DNA of 64,000 nucleotides, from contig NZ_CP094358.1 in assembly GCF_022807975.1 (NCBI RefSeq), forward strand, positions 3,348,001 to 3,412,000, in the 5' to 3' direction. Positions 39,384 to 51,800 of this stretch are shown piece after piece. Both the position numbers and the translations under genes were made by a program. The notes beneath the pieces were generated by a model, which was not told where the DNA came from, did no database searches, and saw nothing but the letters and a program-made list of their open reading frames with translations. The stretch is from Abyssalbus ytuae. Lineage in GTDB: Bacteria; Bacteroidota; Bacteroidia; Flavobacteriales; Flavobacteriaceae. The first letter of the stretch is position 1. Every line of letters begins with the position of its first letter.

Positions 39384-42300
39384 ATGGATAACTATACCCC
39401 TGCCCGTTTATTATTGACATTTTCTATATTTTTTACCCTGAGTTTTTCTTTTGGTCAGGATACTTTTTTGGATAATTTCAATACACAATCCTATTCAAAT
39501 AATAATGGTACCCAAAACTGGTCTACTAATTGGATAGAAAATGATCCTGATGGAGCTGCAGGTCCTGTTGGAAATTATGTCGGAATTACAGGTGGCAGAT
39601 TGTTTTTTCATTGGGCATACGCAAATTATGAAAGTATAAGAAGAAGTGCAAACCTTTCATCTTATGATTCTGCTGTCCTTTCTTTTAACTGGCAAACGGT
39701 TGGTTTGGATAATAATGAATCATTAAGGATCCAGATATCTAATAATGGGGGAGCCAGTTATACACAAATAGGAACTTTTGGAGGTAACTCCTCCGGTACA
39801 TTTAGTTTTGATATATCAGCTTATATATCGACTAACACAACAATAAGGTTTATAAATACTCAAACTAATTGGGAAAATGGTGAGTATTTTTATGCTGATA
39901 ATGTTCGTATTACTGCTACTTCTTCAAACACGGCAAATCTGGTTACGGTAAAAACCCTTTCAAGCGGCGATACTACTCCTGCCGAGGGCGATACGGTAAC
40001 TTATACGATAACCGTTACAAATAATGGCCCTGATCAGGCTACCAATGTGAGCTTAAATGATGCACTACCGGCAGGATTAACCCCAACCGGAAACAATGGG
40101 GCGGTTAGCCAGGGTACTTATTCAGCTCCTGCCTGGAATATCGGAACCTTAAACAACGGAGCTACGGCAACTCTTACCATAGAAGGAACCGTAAATGCCG
40201 GACAGGCAGGAAACTCCATTACAAACAATACTACTGCTGCTTCGGGTAACGAAACAGATTCTACTACAGCGGGTGATGTACTTTCACAATCAGTAATTGT
40301 AGTTGTGGATACAGATGGAGATGGTATAGAAGATACGGTTGATGTTGATGATGATAATGATGGAATTTATGATATAGACGAACTGTCAAATTGTGACCCT
40401 TCCGATCCTATAATAACAAACACCATATTTTTTGAAGATTTTGGTACAGATACCGGAAGCAGTACTACTACCCCTTATACAAATTATATATATGTAGCCG
40501 TTCCGGGAGGAGATGTTAATGACGGAATGTATACCATACACGATGATATTCAGCAAACAGCTACATGGGCATCTTCAATTTGGCAAAATATAGGTGATCA
40601 TACCACTGGAACAGTAGGAGACGGCAGGATGGGTATTTTTAATGCCAACAACACATCAGGCTTGGAATTCTACCGTCGGTTACTAACCAATGTCGATGTG
40701 AATGCAACTGTTGATGTTTCATTATGGGTTATGAACTTGGATGTAACGGGTTCAGGAAATGGCAGGGAACGCCCCAATATTACTATTTTCTTTGAACAAA
40801 ACGGCACTACGGTACATTCATTTAATACCGGCGATGTTCCTCAATATGCTTTAGGCGATACAAATGCATGGAACAATTTTACAAGCTCTTTCACCCCGTC
40901 TTCTTCAGATCCGATTGAAATTGTAATGGTAAATAATGCTGATGGAGGATTGGGAAATGACCTGGCAATTGATGATATATTAATTTCTCAGTCTTATTGT
41001 GATAGTGATGGTGATGGCATAATTAATACTTTGGAATTTGATAGCGATGCCGATGGATGTAATGATGTTGTAGAAGCTGGTTTTACCGACCCTGATAATG
41101 ATGGCTTTCTTGGGAACTCGCCGGTGTCGGTTAATCCGGATGGAACTGTAATATGGACCGATGGTTACACAACCCCGGCTGATGGAAATAGTGATGGAAT
41201 ATACGACTTTGCCCAGGCAGGTTCAGCTCCAACAATTGATACCCATCCATCCGATCAATTTGTTCTCTTGGGAGATAACGCAACATTTTCAGTAGTGGCA
41301 ACTGGCAACGATTTAATTTATCAATGGCAGGTCAGTACCGATGGGAATGCAACATATACCGACATAGCAGGAGCCAACAATTCATCATATACAGTAAATG
41401 CGGTTTCTTCTTCAGAAAATGGTAATTATTATAGGGTATTAGTAAGTAATTCAGCTTACGCATGTACTACGTTAATTTCTAATTCCGCATTATTATCCAC
41501 AAGCGGGGATAATGACGGAGATGGTATTGCTGATATTACTGATATAGATGACGATAACGATGGAATAACGGATTATGATGAATTGATAATTTGTGGCAAT
41601 AGCCTGACATACGAATTTTATGATTTGGCTCCGACCGGATCTACCGTAGATAATATACCTGTAACAGGATATTTATCCCGTGGTAATATCACCGAAATAG
41701 ATGTTGATGCCCTGCAGGCATCAGTTGATCCGGGAGATGCAGATACCTTTTCTATCCGCTACACAGGCTACATTAATATAACCGCTACCGGTAATTATAC
41801 ATTTTATACAAATTCTGATGACGGTTCTAAAGTTTATATAGATGGAATTGAGGTAGTTGATAATGACGGGCTCCACGCAGTTGTTGAAAGTTCCGGTAGT
41901 ATAAATCTTACCACCGGGATGCATGACATAGAAATCTTATTCTTTGAAAATGGGGGAGGCGAATCCCTCACAGTTGATTACTCAGGGCCTTCTATAAGTA
42001 GACAATCATTACCGTTTTCGATATTACTACCAAGGATATGCGATACTGATCTTGATGGCATTTCAAATCATCTGGATTCCGATAGCGATGCCGATGGATG
42101 TAATGATGTTGTAGAAGCTGGTTTTACCGACCCTGATAATGATGGCTTTCTTGGGAACTCGCCGGTGTCGGTTAATCCGGATGGAACTGTCATATGGACC
42201 GATGGTTATACCACCCCTGCCGACGAAAATGGTGACAGCGTACATGATTATGTACAGGCAGGATCCGTTCCTGTTATAACTTTACAACCTGTAGATCAGG

Positions 42301-42611
42301 TTGGTTTTGTAGGAGGAACGGCAACCTTTAATATAGCAGATAATGGTAATACCTATCAATGGCAAGTCAGTACCAATGGAGGGTTAACCTTTAATGATAT
42401 AGCGGATGGAGCGATCTATTCAGGAACTCAGAGCAATACATTAACTGTTAATATAACAGATTTAAACATGAAAGACTTTGATTATCAAGTAATTGTGTCT
42501 AATTCTGATTATTTTTGTACGAATATTACTTCTAACTCAGCTTCATTGCTTGTAAGAATTAATACTGTAATTACCAATAGAAAAATAACATATAGAGTAA
42601 ATGGAAATTAG
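39384..42611 (+). CDS. secreted multidomain protein (DUF11, TSP3, PA14) with TVITNR tail
   Basis: A 1075-aa exported protein with signal peptide ending at SFGQ (about 25). Modules: a MAM/jelly-roll-like N-terminal domain (26-180) related to that of the 1278-aa protein; a DUF11 repeat (about 188-300, [20 protein letters not shown]); TSP3 calcium repeats; a ~200-residue module shared with the preceding gene; an Ig-like module; a PA14 domain (about 745-880, [19 protein letters not shown]), often carbohydrate-binding; and a second copy of a TSP3-linked segment. It ends in [16 protein letters not shown] role in glycan binding or adhesion is inferred from PA14. Confidence 0.8.
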   Translation: MDNYTPARLLLTFSIFFTLSFSFGQDTFLDNFNTQSYSNNNGTQNWSTNWIENDPDGAAGPVGNYVGITGGRLFFHWAYANYESIRRSANLSSYDSAVLSFNWQTVGLDNNESLRIQISNNGGASYTQIGTFGGNSSGTFSFDISAYISTNTTIRFINTQTNWENGEYFYADNVRITATSSNTANLVTVKTLSSGDTTPAEGDTVTYTITVTNNGPDQATNVSLNDALPAGLTPTGNNGAVSQGTYSAPAWNIGTLNNGATATLTIEGTVNAGQAGNSITNNTTAASGNETDSTTAGDVLSQSVIVVVDTDGDGIEDTVDVDDDNDGIYDIDELSNCDPSDPIITNTIFFEDFGTDTGSSTTTPYTNYIYVAVPGGDVNDGMYTIHDDIQQTATWASSIWQNIGDHTTGTVGDGRMGIFNANNTSGLEFYRRLLTNVDVNATVDVSLWVMNLDVTGSGNGRERPNITIFFEQNGTTVHSFNTGDVPQYALGDTNAWNNFTSSFTPSSSDPIEIVMVNNADGGLGNDLAIDDILISQSYCDSDGDGIINTLEFDSDADGCNDVVEAGFTDPDNDGFLGNSPVSVNPDGTVIWTDGYTTPADGNSDGIYDFAQAGSAPTIDTHPSDQFVLLGDNATFSVVATGNDLIYQWQVSTDGNATYTDIAGANNSSYTVNAVSSSENGNYYRVLVSNSAYACTTLISNSALLSTSGDNDGDGIADITDIDDDNDGITDYDELIICGNSLTYEFYDLAPTGSTVDNIPVTGYLSRGNITEIDVDALQASVDPGDADTFSIRYTGYINITATGNYTFYTNSDDGSKVYIDGIEVVDNDGLHAVVESSGSINLTTGMHDIEILFFENGGGESLTVDYSGPSISRQSLPFSILLPRICDTDLDGISNHLDSDSDADGCNDVVEAGFTDPDNDGFLGNSPVSVNPDGTVIWTDGYTTPADENGDSVHDYVQAGSVPVITLQPVDQVGFVGGTATFNIADNGNTYQWQVSTNGGLTFNDIADGAIYSGTQSNTLTVNITDLNMKDFDYQVIVSNSDYFCTNITSNSASLLVRINTVITNRKITYRVNGN

Positions 42612-42612
42612 T

Positions 42613-42711
42613 CAATTTTCCTTGTGTAGGATGGATTGGTCGATTAAAGTATTCATTTCATCTACACTTTAAAGTAAGCCAACTTTAAATAACAAGGTCA
42701 CAAGGAAATTG
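42613..42711 (+). repeat. nested inverted repeats before the giant repeat gene
   Basis: CAATTTTCCTTGTG (42613-42626) pairs with CACAAGGAAATTG (42699-42711), one bulge. Overlapping it, GTGTAGGATG (42623-42632) can pair with CATCTACAC (42659-42667). The two stems are partly exclusive. There is no T-run, so this may be a leader structure or transcript-end hairpin of the preceding gene. Confidence 0.45.
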
Positions 42712-42857
42712 TAGATAATATTGTAAAAGAAAAAGCAGCATGTTCTTGAATAAACATACTGATATAGAGTAAAAAATTTGCCCTTAATACCAAACTTAAC
42801 CAGATAGACTTCAGTTTATCTTAAAAAATGTTAGCAATGATGGCACAAATAAATACT

Positions 42858-45800
42858 ATGAAAAAAAGATTATTTCTTTTGTTTTTTTTAATCTCGGGAT
42901 TAGCGTTGTCGCAGACTACAGTAAATCTTGAAGATCAATGTAATTGTGAAGTATTATCTGGTACTGCAGTTACTGCCCCTGGTGCAACAACACCAACAGG
43001 AGCAGATACCGGTGATATTTATGTGAATACCGCCACCGGAACTATTTATTTTTGGAATGGTAGTAGCTGGGAATTGACAGCTACTGATACTACTAACAAT
43101 AGTTTTTATATTAGTGGTAGTGATTTAGTTCTACAAGACTCTGCCGGGGCAATCGTTTCAGTCCCTTTAGCCGATATTGCAGCCCAGGTAGATACCGATA
43201 CCACTATAACCAACCAGACCTTTGCGGTAAACAGCGTAGCTGGAACCTTAGAGATAACTGACACGGATAACAATACCGTATCTGTACCTTTAGCTGACAT
43301 AGCAGCCCAGGTAGATACCAATACAACTAACCAGACCTTTGCGGTAAACAGCGTAGCTGGCACCTTAGAGATAACTGACACGGATAACAATACATTATCT
43401 GTACCTTTAAGTTCCATCAATAACCAGACAGTAGTAAGTGCTGATGCAGGGAACCTTTTAACAGCAGGTAGTGACGGTGGAGCCTTGATCACTTCGGTAA
43501 ACGATGCTGATTCAGATCCTGCCAATGAAATGAATACCGGTTTTGCAGTAAGCGGGACAGACCTTCAAATCACTGATGGTAGCGGTACATTATCTGTACC
43601 TTTGGCTGACATAGCAGCCCAGGTAGATACCGATACCAATACGACCAACCAGACCTTTGCGGTAAACAGCGTAGCTGGAACCTTGGAGATGACTGACACG
43701 GATAACAATACAGTATCTGTACCTTTGACTGACATAGCAGCCCAGGTAGATACCGATACCACTATAACTAATCAGACCTTTGTGGTAAACAGCGTAGCTG
43801 GAACCTTGGAGATAACCGACACGGATAACAACACCGTATCTGTACCTTTAGCTGACATAGCAGCCCAGGTAGATACCGATACCACTATAACCAACCAGAC
43901 CTTTGCGGTAAACAGTGTAGCAGGTACCTTAGAGATAACTGACACGGATAACAATACCGTATCTGTACCTTTAGCTGACATAGCAGCCCAGGTAGATACC
44001 GATACCAATACAACTAACCAGACCTTTGCGGTAAACAGCGTAGCAGGCACCTTAGAGATAACTGACACGGATAACAATACATTATCTGTACCTTTAAGCT
44101 CGATCAATAACCAGACAGTAGTAAGTGCTGATGCAGGGAACCTTTTAACAGCAGGCAGTGACGGAGGAGCCTTGATCACCTCGGTAAACGATGCTGATTC
44201 AGATCCTGCCAATGAAATGAATACCGGTTTTGCAGTAAGCGGGACAGACCTTCAAATCACCGATGGTAGCGGTACATTATCTGTACCTTTAAGCTCGATC
44301 AATAACCAGACAGTAGTAAGTGCTGATGCAGGGAACCTTTTAACAGCAGGCAGTGACGGAGGAGCCTTGATCACCTCGGTAAACGATGCTGATTCAGATC
44401 CTGCCAATGAAATGAATACCGGTTTTGCAGTAAGCGGGACAGACCTTCAAATCACTGATGGTAGCGGTACATTATCTGTACCTTTAAGCTCGATCAACAA
44501 CCAGACAGTAGTAAGTGCTGATGCAGGGAACCTTTTAACAGCAGGTAGTGACGGAGGAGCCTTGATCACTTCGGTAAACGATGCTGATTCAGATCCTGCC
44601 AATGAAATGAATACCGGTTTTGCAGTAAGTGGAACAGACCTTCAAATCACCGATGGTAGCGGTACATTATCTGTACCTTTAAGCTCGATCAACAACCAGA
44701 CAGTAGTAAGTGCTGATGCAGGGAACCTTTTAACAGCAGGCAGTGACGGAGGAGCCTTGATCACCTCGGTAAACGATGCTGATTCAGATCCTGCCAATGA
44801 AATGAATACCGGTTTTGCAGTAAGCGGGACAGACCTTCAAATCACTGATGGTAGCGGTACATTATCTGTACCTTTAAGCTCGATCAACAACCAGACAGTA
44901 GTAAGTGCTGATGCAGGGAACCTTTTAACAGCAGGCAGTGACGGAGGAGCCTTGATCACCTCGGTAAACGATGCTGATTCAGATCCTGCCAATGAAATGA
45001 ATACCGGTTTTGCAGTAAGCGGGACAGACCTTCAAATCACCGATGGTAGCGGTACATTATCTGTACCTTTAAGCTCGATCAACAACCAGACAGTAGTAAG
45101 TGCTGATGCAGGGAACCTTTTAACAGCAGGCAGTGACGGAGGAGCCTTGATCACTTCGGTAAACGATGCTGATTCAGATCCTGCCAATGAAATGAATACC
45201 GGTTTTGCAGTAAGCGGGACAGACCTTCAAATCACCGATGGTAGCGGTACTTTATCTGTACCTTTGGCTGACATAGCAGCCCAGGTAGATACCGATACCA
45301 ATACGACCAACCAGACCTTTGCGGTAAACAGCGTAGCAGGTACCTTAGAAATAACTGACACGGATAACAATACAGTATCTGTACCTTTGGCTGACATAGC
45401 AGCCCAGGTAGATACCAATACAACTAACCAGACCTTTGCGGTAAACAGCGTAGCAGGTACCTTAGAGATAACTGACACGGATAACAATACCGTATCTGTA
45501 CCTTTAGCTGACATAGCAGCCCAGGTAGATACCAATACAACTAACCAGACCTTTGCGGTAAACAGTGTAGCTGGAACCTTAGAGATAACTGACACGGATA
45601 ACAATACATTATCTGTACCTTTAAGCTCCATCAATAACCAGACAGTAGTAAGTGCTGATGTAGGGAACCTTTTAACAGCAGGCAGTGACGGTGGAGCCTT
45701 GATCACTTCGGTAAACGATGCTGATTCAGATCCTGCCAATGAAATGAATACCGGTTTTGCAGTAAGTGGAACAGACCTTCAAATCACCGATGGTAGCGGT

Positions 45801-48800
45801 ACATTATCTGTACCTTTAAGCTCGATCAATAACCAGACAGTAGTAAGTGCTGATGCAGGGAACCTTTTAACAGCAGGCAGTGACGGTGGAGCCTTGATCA
45901 CTTCGGTAAACGATGCTGATTCAGATCCTGCCAATGAAATGAATACCGGTTTTGCAGTAAGTGGAACAGACCTTCAAATCACCGATGGTAGCGGTACATT
46001 ATCTGTACCTTTAAGCTCGATCAATAACCAGACAGTAGTAAGTGCTGATGCAGGGAACCTTTTAACAGCAGGTAGTGACGGTGGAGCCTTGATCACTTCG
46101 GTAAACGATGCTGATTCAGATCCTGCCAATGAAATGAATACCGGTTTTGCAGTAAGCGGGACAGACCTTCAAATCACCGATGGTAGCGGTACATTATCTG
46201 TACCTTTGGCTGACATAGCAGCCCAGGTAGATACCGATACCAATACGACCAACCAGACCTTTGCGGTAAACAGCGTAGCTGGAACCTTAGAGATAACTGA
46301 CACGGATAACAATACCGTATCTGTACCTTTAGCTGACATAGCAGCCCAGGTAGATACCGATACCAATACAACTAACCAGACCTTTGCGGTAAACAGCGTA
46401 GCAGGCACCTTAGAGATAACTGACACGGATAACAATACCGTATCTGTACCTTTAGCTGACATAGCAGCCCAGGTAGATACCAATACAACTAACCAGACCT
46501 TTGCGGTAAACAGCGTAGCAGGAACCTTAGAGATAACTGACACGGATAACAATACATTATCTGTACCTTTAAGCTCCATCAACAACCAGACAGTAGTAAG
46601 TGCTGATGTAGGGAACCTTTTAACAGCAGGCAGTGACGGTGGAGCCTTGATCACTTCGGTAAACGATGCTGATTCAGATCCTGCCAATGAAATGAATACC
46701 GGTTTTGCAGTAAGTGGAACAGACCTTCAAATCACCGATGGTAGCGGTACATTATCTGTACCTTTAAGCTCGATCAATAACCAGACAGTAGTAAGTGCTG
46801 ATGCAGGGAACCTTTTAACAGCAGGTAGTGACGGTGGAGCCTTGATCACTTCGGTAAACGATGCTGATTCAGATCCTGCCAATGAAATGAATACCAGTTT
46901 TGCAGTAAGCGGGACAGACCTTCAAATCACCGATGGTAGCGGTACATTATCTGTACCTTTAAGCTCGATCAATAACCAGACAGTAGTAAGTGCTGATGCA
47001 GGGAACCTTTTAACAGCAGGTAGTGACGGTGGAGCCTTGATCACTTCGGTAAACGATGCTGATTCAGATCCTGCCAATGAAATGAATACCAGTTTTGCAG
47101 TAAGCGGGACAGACCTTCAAATCACCGATGGTAGCGGTACATTATCTGTACCTTTAAGCTCGATCAATAACCAGACAGTAGTAAGTGCTGATGCAGGGAA
47201 CCTTTTAACAGCAGGTAGTGACGGTGGAGCCTTGATCACTTCGGTAAACGATGCTGATTCAGATCCTGCCAATGAAATGAATACCAGTTTTGCAGTAAGC
47301 GGGACAGACCTTCAAATCACCGATGGTAGCGGTACATTATCTGTACCTTTAAGTTCCATCAACAACCAGACAGTAGTAAGTGCTGATGCAGGGAACCTTT
47401 TAACAGCAGGCAGTGACGGTGGAGCCTTGATCACTTCGGTAAACGATGCTGATTCAGATCCTGCCAATGAAATGAATACCGGTTTTGCAGTAAGCGGGAC
47501 AGACCTTCAAATCACTGATGGTAGCGGTACATTATCTGTACCTTTGGCTGACATAGCAGCCCAGGTAGATACCGATACCAATACAACTAATCAGACCTTT
47601 GCGGTAAACAGTGTAGCAGGTACCTTAGAAATAACTGACACGGATAACAATACCGTATCTGTACCTTTAGCTGACATAGCAGCCCAGGTAGATACCAATA
47701 CAACTAACCAGACCTTTGCGGTAAACAGCGTAGCAGGAACCTTAGAGATAACTGACACGGATAACAATACATTATCTGTACCTTTAAGCTCCATCAACAA
47801 CCAGACAGTAGTAAGTGCTGATGTAGGGAACCTTTTAACAGCAGGCAGTGACGGTGGAGCCTTGATCACTTCGGTAAACGATGCTGATTCAGATCCTGCC
47901 AATGAAATGAATACCGGTTTTGCAGTAAGTGGAACAGACCTTCAAATCACCGATGGTAGCGGTACATTATCTGTACCTTTAAGCTCGATCAATAACCAGA
48001 CAGTAGTAAGTGCTGATGCAGGGAACCTTTTAACAGCAGGTAGTGACGGTGGAGCCTTGATCACTTCGGTAAACGATGCTGATTCAGATCCTGCCAATGA
48101 AATGAATACCGGTTTTGCAGTAAGCGGGACAGACCTTCAAATCACCGATGGTAGCGGTACATTATCTGTACCTTTAAGCTCGATCAATAACCAGACAGTA
48201 GTAAGTGCTGATGCAGGGAACCTTTTAACAGCAGGTAGTGACGGTGGAGCCTTGATCACTTCGGTAAACGATGCTGATTCAGATCCTGCCAATGAAATGA
48301 ATACCAGTTTTGCAGTAAGCGGGACAGACCTTCAAATCACCGATGGTAGCGGTACATTATCTGTACCTTTAAGCTCGATCAATAACCAGACAGTAGTAAG
48401 TGCTGATGCAGGGAACCTTTTAACAGCAGGTAGTGACGGTGGAGCCTTGATCACTTCGGTAAACGATGCTGATTCAGATCCTGCCAATGAAATGAATACC
48501 AGTTTTGCAGTAAGCGGGACAGACCTTCAAATCACCGATGGTAGCGGTACATTATCTGTACCTTTAAGTTCCATCAACAACCAGACAGTAGTAAGTGCTG
48601 ATGCAGGGAACCTTTTAACAGCAGGCAGTGACGGTGGAGCCTTGATCACTTCGGTAAACGATGCTGATTCAGATCCTGCCAATGAAATGAATACCGGTTT
48701 TGCAGTAAGCGGGACAGACCTTCAAATCACTGATGGTAGCGGTACATTATCTGTACCTTTGGCTGACATAGCAGCCCAGGTAGATACCGATACCAATACA

Positions 48801-51800
48801 ACTAATCAGACCTTTGCGGTAAACAGTGTAGCAGGTACCTTAGAAATAACTGACACGGATAACAATACCGTATCTGTACCTTTAGCTGACATAGCAGCCC
48901 AGGTAGATACCAATACAACTAACCAGACCTTTGCGGTAAACAGCGTAGCAGGTACCTTAGAGATAACTGACACGGATAACAATACATTATCTGTACCTTT
49001 AAGCTCGATCAACAACCAGACAGTAGTAAGTGCTGATGCAGGGAACCTTTTAACAGCAGGCAGTGACGGTGGAGCCTTGATCACTTCGGTAAACGATGCT
49101 GATTCAGATCCTGCCAATGAAATGAATACCGGTTTTGCAGTAAGCGGGACAGACCTTCAAATCACTGATGGTAGCGGTACATTATCTGTACCTTTGGCTG
49201 ACATAGCAGCTCAGGTAGATACCGATACCAATACGACCAACCAGACCTTTGCGGTAAACAGCGTAGCAGGGACCTTAGAGATAACTGACACGGATAACAA
49301 TACCGTATCTGTACCTTTAGCTGACATAGCAGCCCAGGTAGATACCAATACAACTAACCAGACCTTTGCGGTAAACAGCGTAGCAGGCACCTTAGAGATA
49401 ACTGACACGGATAACAATACATTATCTGTACCTTTAAGCTCCATCAACAACCAGACAGTAGTAAGTGCTGATGTAGGGAACCTTTTAACAGCAGGCAGTG
49501 ACGGTGGAGCCTTGATCACTTCGGTAAACGATGCTGATTCAGATCCTGCCAATGAAATGAATACCGGTTTTGCAGTAAGCGGGACAGACCTTCAAATCAC
49601 CGATGGTAGCGGTACATTATCTGTACCTTTAAGCTCGATCAATAACCAGACAGTAGTAAGTGCTGATGCAGGGAACCTTTTAACAGCAGGTAGTGACGGT
49701 GGAGCCTTGATCACTTCGGTAAACGATGCTGATTCAGATCCTGCCAATGAAATGAATACCGGTTTTGCAGTAAGCGGGACAGACCTTCAAATCACCGATG
49801 GTAGCGGTACATTATCTGTACCTTTAAGCTCGATCAATAACCAGACAGTAGTAAGTGCTGATGCAGGGAACCTTTTAACAGCAGGCAGTGACGGTGGAGC
49901 CTTGATCACTTCGGTAAACGATGCTGATTCAGATCCTGCCAATGAAATGAATACTGGTTTTGCAGTAAGCGGGACAGACCTTCAAATCACTGATGGTAGC
50001 GGTACTTTATCTGTACCTTTAAGCTCGATCAACAACCAGACAGTAGTAAGTGCTGATGCAGGGAACCTTTTAACAGCAGGCAGTGACGGAGGAGCCTTGA
50101 TCACCTCGGTAAACGATGCTGATTCAGATCCTGCCAATGAAATGAATACCGGTTTTGCAGTAAGCGGGACAGACCTTCAAATCACCGATGGTAGCGGTAC
50201 ATTATCTGTACCTTTAAGCTCGATCAACAACCAGACAGTAGTAAGTGCTGATGCAGGGAACCTTTTAACAGCAGGCAGTGACGGAGGAGCCTTGATCACC
50301 TCGGTAAACGATGCTGATTCAGATCCTGCCAATGAAATGAATACCGGTTTTGCAGTAAGTGGAACAGACCTTCAAATCACCGATGGTAGCGGTACATTAT
50401 CTGTACCTTTAAGTTCCATCAACAACCAGACAGTAGTAAGTGCTGATGCAGGGAACCTTTTAACAGCAGGCAGTGACGGTGGAGCCTTGATCACTTCGGT
50501 AAACGATGCTGATTCAGATCCTGCCAATGAAATGAATACCGGTTTTGCAGTAAGCGGGACAGACCTTCAAATCACCGATGGTAGCGGTACATTATCTGTA
50601 CCTTTAAGCTCGATCAATAACCAGACAGTAGTAAGTGCTGATGCAGGGAACCTTTTAACAGCAGGTAGTGACGGTGGAGCCTTGATCACTTCGGTAAACG
50701 ATGCTGATTCAGATCCTGCCAATGAAATGAATACTGGTTTTGCAGTAAGCGGGACAGACCTTCAAATCACTGATGGTAGCGGTACTTTATCTGTACCTTT
50801 AAGCTCGATCAACAACCAGACAGTAGTAAGTGCTGATGCAGGGAACCTTTTAACAGCAGGCAGTGACGGTGGAGCCTTGATCACCTCGGTAAACGATGCT
50901 GATTCAGATCCTGCCAATGAAATGAATACCGGTTTTGCAGTAAGCGGGACAGACCTTCAAATCACTGATGGTAGCGGTACATTATCTGTACCTTTAAGCT
51001 CGATCAACAACCAGACAGTAGTAAGTGCTGATGCAGGGAACCTTTTAACAGCAGGCAGTGACGGAGGAGCCTTGATCACCTCGGTAAACGATGCTGATTC
51101 AGATCCTGCCAATGAAATGAATACCGGTTTTGCAGTAAGTGGAACAGACCTTCAAATCACTGATGGTAGCGGTACATTATCTGTACCTTTAAGTTCCATC
51201 AACAACCAGACAGTAGTAAGTGCTGATGCAGGGAACCTTTTAACAGCAGGCAGTGACGGTGGAGCCTTGATCACTTCGGTAAACGATGCTGATTCAGATC
51301 CTGCCAATGAAATGAATACCGGTTTTGCAGTAAGCGGGACAGACCTTCAAATCACTGATGGTAGCGGTACATTATCTGTACCTTTAAGCTCGATCAACAA
51401 CCAGACAGTAGTAAGTGCTGATGCAGGGAACCTTTTAACAGCAGGTAGTGACGGTGGAGCCTTGATCACTTCGGTAAACGATGCTGATTCAGATCCTGCC
51501 AATGAAATGAATACCGGTTTTGCAGTAAGCGGGACAGACCTTCAAATCACCGATGGTAGCGGTACATTATCTGTACCTTTAAGCTCGATCAACAACCAGA
51601 CAGTAGTAAGTGCTGATGCAGGGAACCTTTTAACAGCAGGTAGTGACGGTGGAGCCTTGATCACTTCGGTAAACGATGCTGATTCAGATCCTGCCAATGA
51701 AATGAATACTGGTTTTGCAGTAAGCGGGACAGACCTTCAAATCACTGATGGTAGCGGTACATTATCTGTACCTTTGGCTGACATAGCAGCCCAGGTAGAT

